This document shows positions 47,869-56,592 of a stretch of 64,000 nucleotides of DNA, piece after piece. The translations under genes and the position numbers were made by a program. The first letter of the stretch is position 1; every line of letters begins with the position of its first letter. Below the pieces are notes generated by a model. It did not search any database and was not told the DNA's origin. It saw only the letters and a list, made by a program, of their open reading frames with translations. This stretch comes from an uncultured Bacteroidales bacterium. GTDB lineage: Bacteria; Bacteroidota; Bacteroidia; Bacteroidales; P3. Where the stretch lies: positions 1 through 64,000 of the forward strand of contig ONFR01000006.1 in the NCBI GenBank assembly GCA_900317125.1, in the 5' to 3' direction.

Positions 47869-48732
47869 TTATTGTTTTTCGGTATTTGAGGAGAGGAGGG
47901 TGTAGGAGTGCAGCTCCATTCCTTCGGGACGGGTGCGTTTCCAGCGGCGGTGAGACCAGAGCCAGTATTCAGGGTGACGGTCGATAGTCTCTTTGAGCAT
48001 CTTGATGTATCGTGACGTGATAGTGTATTGTGGCACCTGGCTGGGCTTCTCGCACAGGGGGGTGAAGTGGACCTCGTAGTAGCCGCGTTTGACCTTGGTT
48101 ACATCGTAGTAGAGAACCGGCATGTCGTATTTACGGGCAAAGTATTCTGCACCGTAGAGGAAAGGAGTCTCCTGGTTCATGAACATTGTCCAGAACGACT
48201 TGTGGACATCGTTGGGCGACTGGTCGCTGAGCATCATGTAGGCCACAGGAACCTGGTGGAGGTGGTAGTATTCCATAGTTTGACGCACAGTGAACTGGTC
48301 GACAATCTCGGTGCCGTAACGGCCTCTGCGACGTGTGATGTAGGAGGCTACGGCTTTGTCCTGTAGGGGTTTTCCTACACCGACCCCATGGTGCATCAGC
48401 TGGAAGTTGAGCGAAGTAATCATATACTCCCAGTTGTTGTAGTGTGCCGACATCAGCACCACGCTCTGTCCCTGCTGGTAGTAGCGGTTGACCACCTCGC
48501 GGTTCACGAAGCGATAGCGTTTCATGATGCTCTGTGGTTTGGCGTAGAGGTTGTAGATGCCTTCCAGAAGGAGGTCGCAGATGTGGTGGTAATAGGCTTT
48601 TTCTATCCGGGCGCGTTCTTCCTGGCTGAGAGTAGGGTAGGCCTTGGACAGATTTGTCCTCGTCACCCCTCGTCGGTAACGCAACAGGTGGTAGGCAACA
48701 AAAAATAATATGTCCGAGAGTAGACTTTTCAA
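47869..48732 (-). CDS. LpxL/HtrB-family lysophospholipid acyltransferase
   Basis: A 287-residue acyltransferase of the lipid A lauroyl/palmitoleoyl type. The catalytic HX4(D/E) motif is in SAHYNNWEYM, and the later LMHHGVGVGKPLQDKA... YMMLSDQSPNDVHKSFWTMFMNQETPF is typical. No ATG gives a full length; a TTG at 48732, two bases behind the stop of the GWxTD gene, is the best start and implies translational coupling. The N-terminus is about 20 residues shorter than many relatives, lacking part of the first hydrophobic helix. It would add an acyl chain to lipid A or a related lipid. Confidence 0.88.
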   Translation of the reverse strand: MKSLLSDILFFVAYHLLRYRRGVTRTNLSKAYPTLSQEERARIEKAYYHHICDLLLEGIYNLYAKPQSIMKRYRFVNREVVNRYYQQGQSVVLMSAHYNNWEYMITSLNFQLMHHGVGVGKPLQDKAVASYITRRRGRYGTEIVDQFTVRQTMEYYHLHQVPVAYMMLSDQSPNDVHKSFWTMFMNQETPFLYGAEYFARKYDMPVLYYDVTKVKRGYYEVHFTPLCEKPSQVPQYTITSRYIKMLKETIDRHPEYWLWSHRRWKRTRPEGMELHSYTLLSSNTEKQ

Positions 48733-48734
48733 TC

Positions 48735-50252
48735 TTAGTAGCCTCGTCTAAACTGCATTCCCACTTCGCCCAAAGCACCTTCTTCCATGGTGTAACGGCT
48801 CAACATACGTTCCCAACCGGGGGTGGTCACTTCGCCCATGGCGTTTGAGTTAAGCAACCTGTAGTATCCGCTGCGGAACTCGTCCCAGAAAATGAAAACG
48901 CGGTTGTTGTAGTCTCCCGGTATCAGATTGTAGCGCCAGAGTTGATACGGCAGATAGTAAATCAGTCCTTCGTTGGCATGCTCGCCTTCACCGTAAGATG
49001 TGGTGGAGATACGCTGGGACCATTTGACATTGTTCAAGGCACCCACAAAGTTCTTCTCGTCGCGGACAAAGTCGGGAGGACCATACTGGAGGTATACACG
49101 GCCCATGTCGGTGCGGTAACCCGGTGTGAGGGGGTAGGTGAAATGTTCCTCCACATATTTCATTCTGGCGAGATATTTGTTCCATTCCCCTTCGGGGTCG
49201 ATGGGGTTACGGCTTTTCCAGAAACGGTAAAGGAAAGTCTGCTTGCTCTTCATGTCGGTTTGCTCGATGAGGTTGCGGACTTGGTCCACCTCTACTGCCG
49301 ACGACACAGGATACAGGGCATCGAGATAGTAGTTGAGGGTCTTCTCTTCGGTGATAAGTCCTGCGAAAGAGGTGGCCACTTCGGTCTCGGTGACTTGGGC
49401 ATTCGTCACGATGGGGTTTGAACGCATCACGGTCACATCTTTCTTGAACAAAGGATCGCCGTTGTTGTTTGTTACTTCCACCACGATGTTATAGTTGCCG
49501 GAAGGAACCTGGCTCATGTCGATAGTGGTGTAGTAGGGTTTGATGCCGGAGGCACCTTTGCCCTGGCGAGTCTCACCCACATTGGGGATTCTCCTCCCGT
49601 TCTCTTTCTGCTCGAGATAGACATTGACGGTGTAGGCATTGTTCCCGATTTCTTTGTCCAGATTGTACAGCTCGAAGTAAGGGTGGATAGTGGACACGGA
49701 AGCGGGCATGAAGTCGTCGATGTAAGGCACCATGTCGTAGCCATTGCGCGACAGCATGTTCTCGGTAGTGGTGGGTGTTGCCGACTCCATCAGCTGGATG
49801 CTTGACATGGAGGGGGCACTGGAGGGATAATAGACAATCAGCTTGTCTTTTATCAAAACGGGTTCGTCGTTGCTTCCCTTGTCACGTAAAGTCAATTCGA
49901 GGTCGTAGATGCCATTGGAAAGGCCGAAACGCTGGAGGTCGAAGAAAGTGAAATTGGTTGCAGTAACACTGTTGGTGTAAGGGCTATGAAGGTCGTACTT
50001 CTTCACATAGGCCACGGTATCGCCTTTGCGGGCGACCAGCGTCACCTCCACCGTTGCGCGGTATCTGTCCTGCTCCTCCTGGGCAAAGAAGAGACTCCAG
50101 GCATCGAAACGCAGATAGGTCTCCACGTAGGGCTGGTTGTTCTCAGGCAGATAAAAGACGGAATAGCCGAAAAGAGCCGACAACTGCGGCTGTGCCATTA
50201 ATCCCGACACGGCCATTGATAGAGCCATGAACATTAATGCAATTTTCTTCAT
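48735..50252 (-). CDS. GWxTD domain exported protein
   Basis: A 505-residue exported protein with signal peptide (VSGLMAQ cleavage near residue 21). Three beta-rich Ig-like stretches (about 25-330) are followed by the GWxTD domain (about 345-460), here YLARMKYVEEHFTYPLTPGYRTDMGRVYLQYGPPDFV, with the motif GYRTD in place of GWxTD. The domain is frequent in Bacteroidota and related phyla; no biochemical function is established. First gene of a minus-strand run leading to the acyltransferase, GT2 and gltX. Confidence 0.9.
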   Translation of the reverse strand: MKKIALMFMALSMAVSGLMAQPQLSALFGYSVFYLPENNQPYVETYLRFDAWSLFFAQEEQDRYRATVEVTLVARKGDTVAYVKKYDLHSPYTNSVTATNFTFFDLQRFGLSNGIYDLELTLRDKGSNDEPVLIKDKLIVYYPSSAPSMSSIQLMESATPTTTENMLSRNGYDMVPYIDDFMPASVSTIHPYFELYNLDKEIGNNAYTVNVYLEQKENGRRIPNVGETRQGKGASGIKPYYTTIDMSQVPSGNYNIVVEVTNNNGDPLFKKDVTVMRSNPIVTNAQVTETEVATSFAGLITEEKTLNYYLDALYPVSSAVEVDQVRNLIEQTDMKSKQTFLYRFWKSRNPIDPEGEWNKYLARMKYVEEHFTYPLTPGYRTDMGRVYLQYGPPDFVRDEKNFVGALNNVKWSQRISTTSYGEGEHANEGLIYYLPYQLWRYNLIPGDYNNRVFIFWDEFRSGYYRLLNSNAMGEVTTPGWERMLSRYTMEEGALGEVGMQFRRGY

Positions 50253-50552
50253 ATCTTTATTAATTGTATTTTCATAATCAATATAGAGTGTCCGTAATTT
50301 TCTGGTTTACATTCAAATGGCATGATGAACCGTCTGTTTCGGACATTCTAAACCAACTGCAAAGATACAAAAAAAATCTCACAATGCATAAATTCGCCTG
50401 CCTATGATTCCATTAAATAATGTGTAGTACCCGTCAGAACCGCTTTAAACGGCGTGCATATGATACTCACCCAGATTACCCATTCGGCAAACAGAACCCT
50501 CGGTAGGGAATGTGTGCCTACCGAGGGTATCTGAAATAAGCTACTGCATTTG
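50253..50552. other. Intergenic region with promoter and terminator
   Basis: CAAAGATA at 50360-50367 (minus-strand TATCTTTG) is the probable -7 element of the GWxTD operon. ACCCTCGGTAGG (50496-50507) and CCTACCGAGGGT (50517-50528) form a perfect 12-bp stem followed on the minus strand by TCTGTTTG; this is the alaS terminator. Nothing else is recognisable. Confidence 0.75.
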
Positions 50553-53159
50553 TTATTTGAGCATCTCTTCTGCCACGTGGAGGGCAGCGTCGAGACCGTC
50601 GGGGTTCTTGCCGCCAGCAGTTGCATAAGCGGGTTGTCCGCCGCCACCGCCTTTTATCTCTTTTCCAGCGGCACGGACGATGGCACCTGCGTTGAGACCT
50701 GCGTCGACACGGTTCTTGCCCAGGGCCACAAGGAGAGCGGGCTTGCCGGCGCATACGCTGCCAAGCACCACGGCCATGTCGGGATACTGCGTTGCAAGTG
50801 CAAGCATGGCATCTTTCAGTTGGCTGAGGTCACTGTCCATCCGGCGGACAAGCAGCGGCGACTGCTCAAGCTGTCGGGCGAATTCCTGTTTCATGGCGTT
50901 GGCCTGCTCCTTTTGGTATTTTTCCACTTCGGCACGGAGGGCGGCGTTATCGTCCTGCAGACGCTGGACTGCGGCAAGAAGGTCCTTGGGACTCTTGAGC
51001 AGTTCGCGGAGGGCGTCGAGCTGGTCCTGCAGGTTGTTGTTGTAGGTTTCAGCAGCAGCACCTGTGACGGCTTCGATACGGCGCATGCCGGCGGCCACAG
51101 CACCTTCGCTTACGATGCGGAAAGAGCCGATATGACCGGTGTTGTCGATATGGGTACCGCCGCAGAATTCCACGCTGTCGCCGAACTTCACCACGCGTAC
51201 CTTGTCGCCGTATTTCTCGCCAAAGAGTGCCATGGCTCCAAGTTTGCGGGCCTCGTCGATAGGCATGGCGCGGTGCTCCTCAAGCGCGATAGCGCGGCGG
51301 ATGTCGATGTTGACCTGTTTCTCCACCTCGCGGATTTCCTCGTGGGTGAGTTTGGCAAAGTGCGAGAAGTCGAAGCGCAGACGCTGGTCGTCGACACTGG
51401 AACCTTTCTGCTCGACATGCGTGCCGAGGACATTGCGCAAGGCTTTGTGCAGCAAGTGGGTGGCCGAATGGTTGCACTGGATGGCTATACGGCGGCACTT
51501 GTCTACCTCGGCCTTGTAGGGCTGGTCAAGATGCTCGGGCAGCTTGGATACGATGTGGATGATGAGGTTGTTCTCTTTTTTGGTGTTGATCACTGGCACC
51601 ATGTCGCCAGCGGGGTGGGTGAGGGTGCCTTGGTCCCCCACCTGTCCGCCGCTCTCGCCATAGAAAGGTGTGCGGTCGAAAACCAGATGGTAGAACTCCT
51701 TGTCCTTCACCTTCACGTGACGGTAGCGGGTGATGTGTATCTCGGCAGTCAGCTCGTCGTAACCGATAAACTCCTGGTTCACGTTGGGCATTAGCTCCAC
51801 CCAGTCGTCGTTCTCCACAGTGGCGGCAGCGCGCGAGCGGTTTTTCTGTTCGGTCAGTCCTTGTTGGAATCCTTCCATGTCGACAGTCCAGCCCTGCTCG
51901 GCAGCCATGAGCTGAGTGAGGTCGACAGGGAAACCATAAGTGTCGAAGAGCTCGAAAGCAAAAGCGCCGTCTATGGTTTTGTTGTTGCCGGTGGCATGGG
52001 TGGCGATATAGTCGTCGAAACGTTTGATACCGCCTGCAAGCGTCTTGAGGAAAGACTGCTCCTCCTCAAGTATGATGCGTTGGATAAGTTGCTGCTGTTT
52101 GACCAGTTCGGGGTATTGGCCGCCCATCTGGCTCACAAGTGTGTCGACAAGGGTGTTCATGAACGGCTCTTTGAATCCGAGGAAAGTGTAGCCGTAGCGG
52201 ACAGCACGGCGCAGGATACGGCGTATCACATAGCCAGCCTTGGCGTTGCCGGGCAGCTGGCCGTCGGCAATGCTGAAACTCACGGCACGCAGGTGGTCGG
52301 CTATCACGCGCATGGCGATGTCGGCTTGGTTCTCCTGCCCGTAGGTGCGACCTGCCAGGCGGGCAATATGCTGGATAAGGGGCTGGAAGACATCGGTGTC
52401 GTAGTTTGACTTCTTGCCCTGCATTACCATGCACAGGCGCTCGAAACCCATACCGGTGTCGATATGTTTGGCCTTGAGGGGTTCGAGGGTGCCGTTGGCC
52501 AGACGGTTGTACTGCATGAAAACGAGGTTCCATATCTCGATGACCAAGGGGTTGTCCTTGTTCACCAGTTCATGCCCCGGCACAAGCTTTTTCTCCGCCT
52601 CGTCGCGCAAGTCGATATGTATCTCGCTGCACGGGCCGCAGGGACCTTGCTCGCCCATTTCCCAGAAATTGTCCTTTTTCGAGCCTTTCAGAATGCGGCT
52701 TTCGTCGATGTGCTCTTTCCAGAAGTTGTAAGCCTCGGTGTCCATCTCCAGGCCGTCCTTTGCATCGCCGCCAAACACGGTGACATACAGGTTCCGTTTG
52801 TCGATATGCATCACCTCGGTCAGGAATTCCCAACCGTAGGCGATGGCCTCGCGTTTGAAATAGTCGCCAAACGACCAGTTGCCCAACATCTCGAACATGG
52901 TGTGGTGGTAAGTGTCGTGGCCCACTTCCTCCAGGTCGTTGTGCTTGCCGCTGACGCGGAGGCATTTCTGCGCATCGCAGGCACGGGGATAGGGTGCATC
53001 GGCATTGCCGAGGAAGATGTCCTTGAACTGGTTCATGCCCGCATTGGTGAACATGAGTGTGGGGTCGTTCTTGATGACCATGGGAGCGGAAGGCACGATG
53101 TGGTGGGCTTTGCTCTCGAAGAATTTAAGAAACTGGCTGCGGATTTCGTTGCAAGTCAT
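50553..53159 (-). CDS. alaS: Alanyl-tRNA synthetase
   Basis: An 868-residue class II synthetase. Catalytic domain at the N-terminus (MTCNEIRSQFLKFFESKAHHIVPS, then DPTLMFTNAGMNQFKDIFLG), editing domain with HSATHLLHKALRNVLG and CGGTHIDNTGHIGSFRIVSE (metal-binding HxxxH...CxxxH), and the C-terminal C-Ala/DHHA1 region ending in GGGGGQPAYATAGGKNPDGLDAAL. Charges tRNA-Ala. Begins 15 bp after groES. Confidence 0.97.
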   Translation of the reverse strand: MTCNEIRSQFLKFFESKAHHIVPSAPMVIKNDPTLMFTNAGMNQFKDIFLGNADAPYPRACDAQKCLRVSGKHNDLEEVGHDTYHHTMFEMLGNWSFGDYFKREAIAYGWEFLTEVMHIDKRNLYVTVFGGDAKDGLEMDTEAYNFWKEHIDESRILKGSKKDNFWEMGEQGPCGPCSEIHIDLRDEAEKKLVPGHELVNKDNPLVIEIWNLVFMQYNRLANGTLEPLKAKHIDTGMGFERLCMVMQGKKSNYDTDVFQPLIQHIARLAGRTYGQENQADIAMRVIADHLRAVSFSIADGQLPGNAKAGYVIRRILRRAVRYGYTFLGFKEPFMNTLVDTLVSQMGGQYPELVKQQQLIQRIILEEEQSFLKTLAGGIKRFDDYIATHATGNNKTIDGAFAFELFDTYGFPVDLTQLMAAEQGWTVDMEGFQQGLTEQKNRSRAAATVENDDWVELMPNVNQEFIGYDELTAEIHITRYRHVKVKDKEFYHLVFDRTPFYGESGGQVGDQGTLTHPAGDMVPVINTKKENNLIIHIVSKLPEHLDQPYKAEVDKCRRIAIQCNHSATHLLHKALRNVLGTHVEQKGSSVDDQRLRFDFSHFAKLTHEEIREVEKQVNIDIRRAIALEEHRAMPIDEARKLGAMALFGEKYGDKVRVVKFGDSVEFCGGTHIDNTGHIGSFRIVSEGAVAAGMRRIEAVTGAAAETYNNNLQDQLDALRELLKSPKDLLAAVQRLQDDNAALRAEVEKYQKEQANAMKQEFARQLEQSPLLVRRMDSDLSQLKDAMLALATQYPDMAVVLGSVCAGKPALLVALGKNRVDAGLNAGAIVRAAGKEIKGGGGGQPAYATAGGKNPDGLDAALHVAEEMLK

Positions 53160-53174
53160 AGCTAAAAAGTCTGA

Positions 53175-53531
53175 TTAAAAGTCATCGCGCTCCACAAGCA
53201 GTATGGCATTTTGTGGGACGATGAAATATTTGTCGTTGTTATATTTGATTTCGATGGCGTTCTTCTGCAAGAAGAGGGCAAGGTCGCCGGGCTGCACCTG
53301 CAGGGGCATATAGTGCGTGTCATGGCGGTTGCTGTTCCACGACTCGCCCTCATCCATTGAGGGGAGGGGGTAGCCCGGTCCGCATTTTAGGATGTAGCCC
53401 GATTGTATCTTCTCTTTGTCCTGGTATCCGGCGGGTAGATACAGCCCGCTTTTAGTACGGTCGGCAACATCGTTGGGCTTGATTAAAACCCTGTCGCCCA
53501 CCACTATAATTTTGTCAAGATTGGTCGTCAT
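53175..53531 (-). CDS. groES: GroES-like co-chaperonin
   Basis: A 118-residue GroES-fold protein. The ATG at 53531 is chosen; the frame upstream only offers a TTG that overlaps the promoter. It shows IIVVGDRVLIKPNDVADRTKSGLYLPAGYQDKEKIQSGYILKCG, the cpn10 pattern with a mobile loop, and ends VPQNAILLVERDDF. It differs from the canonical groES of groESL operons: no groEL follows, and it pairs with alaS. Such second GroES-like genes are common in Bacteroidota; the partner is not known. Confidence 0.85.
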   Translation of the reverse strand: MTTNLDKIIVVGDRVLIKPNDVADRTKSGLYLPAGYQDKEKIQSGYILKCGPGYPLPSMDEGESWNSNRHDTHYMPLQVQPGDLALFLQKNAIEIKYNNDKYFIVPQNAILLVERDDF

Positions 53532-53549
53532 AGTTCCAAATTGAAATTG

Positions 53550-53557
53550 CAAAGTTA
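53550..53557 (-). promoter_or_regulatory. -7 element of the groES-alaS operon
   Basis: CAAAGTTA on the plus strand (TAACTTTG on the minus strand) 19 bp ahead of the groES ATG. It lies back to back with the fucosidase promoter at 53567-53595. Confidence 0.65.
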
Positions 53558-53566
53558 CGAAAAAAA

Positions 53567-53595
53567 TTGGAATCCACTTTTTTTTTGTAACTTTG
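53567..53595 (+). promoter_or_regulatory. Promoter of the fucosidase gene
   Basis: TTG at 53567-53569, 18 bp, then TAACTTTG at 53588-53595 followed by C. The leader to the ATG at 53650 is about 50 bp. Confidence 0.72.
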
Positions 53596-53649
53596 CAAAT
53601 CGTAGCAATAGATGACCAAGTGTTATTTTACATTGAAAACGTTGATATT

Positions 53650-55098
53650 ATGCGGAATTTCAAATATATTGTAATAACGATGATGTGTGCATTGTGCGGA
53701 GTGCGAGGCATGGCACAGGACACACTGCGCACCGAGGTCCTGCCCACGTGGGAGTCGTTGAACCAGCGAGGCTATCCCCAATGGTTCAGCGATGCCAAAC
53801 TAGGCATATTCATCCACTGGGGCCTCTACTCTGTCCCTGCCTGGTCGGCTCCCGACGGCTATGCCGAATGGTTTTACCGCGGACTGATGACCGGCGATAC
53901 AATCAGGGTGGAGGAAATGAGAGACTACAATCGTAGGTGGGGTTATATGCTGGGAGACCAGTGGAGCGGAAGGCTGAGCAACAGCCCTGGCGTAAAGCAA
54001 CGCCCCAAGCCCACCGACCTTTATACACTCTACGCTCAATCGTGGCATGCCGAACATTGGAACCCCGACCAGTGGGCCGACCTCTTTGTGCGGTCGGGTG
54101 CCAAATACGTGGTGTTGGTGACCAAGCACCACGATGGCTACTGCCTATGGCGCAGCCGCTACCAACCCAACTGGAACAGCGTGGTGACAGGTCCCCACAA
54201 AGATATTGTCGACATGCTCACCAAGTCCGTCCGCAAGGCAGGACTCAAGATGGGTTTCTACTATTCCCTCACAGAGTGGACCAACAACCTGCATATCTGG
54301 ATGCACGACCCCGACAGCGCCATAGGCGAATATGTCGACCACTACATGATGCCCCAGTTCAAAGAACTTGTCAGAAAGTACAAACCCAGCCTTATCTTCA
54401 CTGATGGCGAGTGGCAGAACACGTCCGAGCAGTTCCGTGCCAAGGAACTCATCGCCTGGTATTACAATACTGTAGGCCCTGAAGCCATTGTCAACGACCG
54501 TTGGGGCGAGGGCACCCAGCATGGATTCCGTACCCCCGAGTACAAAGGCGCCATCAACGATACAGTCCGGCCCTGGGCCGAATGTCGCGGCATTGGCAAG
54601 AGTTTCGGCCTGAACCGCAATGAGCCGCTTGAGAATTACCTCACCAGCGACTCGCTGATACGCCATTTCGTCAAGCTGGTGGCGGCTGGTGGCGGCCTTA
54701 CGCTTAACGTGGGGCCCAATGCCGACGGCACCATCCCGATGCTGCAGCAAGAGCGGCTGCTTGACCTTGGCAACTGGCTGAAGGTGAACGGCGAGGCCAT
54801 CTATGGCTCACGTCCTTACCACAAGATGTGCGAGAGGGACAGCACTGTCTATTACACCCGCGCAGGTGGTAACCTCTACGCCATTGCCACCCATCTCGAC
54901 GGCAAGACCCTTGTGTTGAAAAACATGCCCCGTCCCGGCCTATTCTCGCAAATAAAGCTGCTTGGATGCGACAAACCCATTGTCCACTACTACTTTGCAG
55001 GCAGTATATATATCCGTCTCAACAACCTCACTATCGAGGACCTTAACAAGCTGCGCGGTGCATGGGTGTTCCGCATCACCCATTATGGCGACAGGTAG
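53650..55098 (+). CDS. GH29 alpha-L-fucosidase
   Basis: A 482-residue exported glycoside hydrolase. Signal peptide MRNFKYIVITMMCALCGVRG, cleaved near MAQ. Family 29 features are the KLGIFIHWGLYSVPAW entry, YVVLVTKHHDGYCLW, and KPSLIFTDGEWQN (nucleophile Asp in this strand), then GGGLTLNVGPNADGTIP at the end of the barrel, followed by a small C-terminal beta domain. It cleaves alpha-L-fucose from host glycans or plant polymers in the periplasm or outside. No SusCD genes are beside it, so it is not in an evident polysaccharide utilisation locus. Confidence 0.93.
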   Translation: MRNFKYIVITMMCALCGVRGMAQDTLRTEVLPTWESLNQRGYPQWFSDAKLGIFIHWGLYSVPAWSAPDGYAEWFYRGLMTGDTIRVEEMRDYNRRWGYMLGDQWSGRLSNSPGVKQRPKPTDLYTLYAQSWHAEHWNPDQWADLFVRSGAKYVVLVTKHHDGYCLWRSRYQPNWNSVVTGPHKDIVDMLTKSVRKAGLKMGFYYSLTEWTNNLHIWMHDPDSAIGEYVDHYMMPQFKELVRKYKPSLIFTDGEWQNTSEQFRAKELIAWYYNTVGPEAIVNDRWGEGTQHGFRTPEYKGAINDTVRPWAECRGIGKSFGLNRNEPLENYLTSDSLIRHFVKLVAAGGGLTLNVGPNADGTIPMLQQERLLDLGNWLKVNGEAIYGSRPYHKMCERDSTVYYTRAGGNLYAIATHLDGKTLVLKNMPRPGLFSQIKLLGCDKPIVHYYFAGSIYIRLNNLTIEDLNKLRGAWVFRITHYGDR

Positions 55099-55785
55099 CC
55101 GTTGTCGTGTGACTGCTGTTTCAACCCCAATCGGTCATTAGGCCGACTTTTCAATCGGGATAACCGCACTCTCAATTCACTTTTTACACTTATCCGACGG
55201 ACACTCCGCCCTCCCCCCTCAACGCCCTCCACACTCTTTTCCTGCCCAGCCTTTGCTCCCTCACTGCGCCTTCCCGGTCCCACCGCAGTGCCGGAAAGTC
55301 TCAGCGGACTTCACGCCACGACCCACTTGGGTCGTTCAATCCTGGCTCGATGTTGCCTGCTTCTAGGCTTGTTACCCGTTATCATGTCGAGTAACGTTGC
55401 TATAACAATACTATAAGGATGCAGGATTGAACGGTCCCTCTCGGTATGTGTTAACCCAAATCGGACATTAGACCGACTTGGCATAAACCCTAACGATCGA
55501 TTTGGGTTAAACCCAACTGCATGTCGGCGGTGGTTACAAGGTGCGTCGTTTGATGACTAACTCCTCAGTCGACAGGGTGTCTTATAAATAACGTCTCAAT
55601 GGTTCAGCAAATGGGCTTCCCGTATTCCCTTAACGTTTTTTAACGTCGGTGACTGTAAGAAAACAGCCTGTTTTACGTTTCTAATATCTAAAGAATACTG
55701 CGACGTGGGGAACGGACTCCACTCATGCCGTAGCTGATGATGATTGTCGAGTCCAAATTATTGATTCAAATCATTCTTAGGACTT
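55099..55785. other. Long intergenic region with dispersed repeats
   Basis: No gene recognised. Two copies of the dispersed repeat are at 55125-55146 (CCCCAATCGGTCATTAGG) and 55451-55476 (CCCAAATCGGACATTAGACC), and an inverted half TCGATTTGGGTTAA at about 55497-55510. The remainder is low in coding signs. Confidence 0.6.
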
Positions 55786-56580
55786 ATGAAGAAACATTTT
55801 ATCACGAAAGTATTGTTCAGCTCGATGCTGTGCATGGTCATGGCTGTGGGGTGCAGGAAAGACGAATCGGTGCGCCCGATAGTACCGGTGACGCCCCCTG
55901 ATACAGACACGGTGCTGCCTCCCGAAGAGCCCCTTACGGCGACATTCTCCATCAGCGATTCGCAACAGGTGCGTTTCAGCCCGGGCAATCTGCAGTATGT
56001 GTCGGGCCGTTGGCGTTTTGCTGCCCACCAAGAAGACTTTCTGGAAGAAAATGACGAGAATGCGATGGACCTTTTTGGCTGGAGCACCGCCTCGAACAAC
56101 TGGGGTAGGACCTTTGAGACCAACCAGCAACTGTTCACCGGCAGTTTTGCGGACTGGGGAACAAATCCCGAGTTGGTCATTTCGCTGGGTGCTGGATGGC
56201 GCACGCTGTCGAAGGATGAGTGGAATTATCTGCTTTACAAGCGGGTGGTGAATAAGGGTACCGGTGTAGGTCATTCGTATCTGTTGTGTGTCTTGAAAGG
56301 GCAGTATGGATTGTTGCTATTCCCTGACAATTATAAGGAACAGGAAAGGAATTTCGAGTCCATCCCCGACAGTTGTATCTTCCTTCCAGCAGTGGGTAGC
56401 CGATATGGGAGAGAGATTAACCGCTTTGAGAATGCGTCGGGTCTTTATTGGACCTCGACGGTTGAGGATCAAATTGAATGGTATGCCGACCTGCTTGAGT
56501 TCCATAACATGACTATCAATTTCGGAATGGGTTCACGCGTGTCGGGAATGGCTGTGCGTCTGGTCCGCAATGTGCGTTAA
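55786..56580 (+). CDS. FSPGNLQY-type Bacteroidota lipoprotein
   Basis: A 264-residue lipoprotein (lipobox MAVGC). After a Pro/Glu/Thr-rich linker comes the pattern ATFSISDSQQVRFSPGNLQYVSGRWRF, followed by DLFGWSTASNNWG, WRTLSKDEWNYLLYKR, FLPAVGSRYG, GLYWTSTVEDQIEW and the final SGMAVRLVRNVR. These are hallmark pieces of a large paralogous family in gut Bacteroidales, related to the Fibrobacter major paralogous domain and perhaps to the FGE-sulfatase fold. Surface-exposed proteins of unknown task. A remnant of a relative may be at 27304-27396. Confidence 0.72.
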   Translation: MKKHFITKVLFSSMLCMVMAVGCRKDESVRPIVPVTPPDTDTVLPPEEPLTATFSISDSQQVRFSPGNLQYVSGRWRFAAHQEDFLEENDENAMDLFGWSTASNNWGRTFETNQQLFTGSFADWGTNPELVISLGAGWRTLSKDEWNYLLYKRVVNKGTGVGHSYLLCVLKGQYGLLLFPDNYKEQERNFESIPDSCIFLPAVGSRYGREINRFENASGLYWTSTVEDQIEWYADLLEFHNMTINFGMGSRVSGMAVRLVRNVR

Positions 56581-56592
56581 ATCTCCCTGCCG

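Noticed and set aside
50550-51794. 414-codon plus-strand frame opposite alaS
   Set aside because: Antisense shadow of a conserved synthetase.
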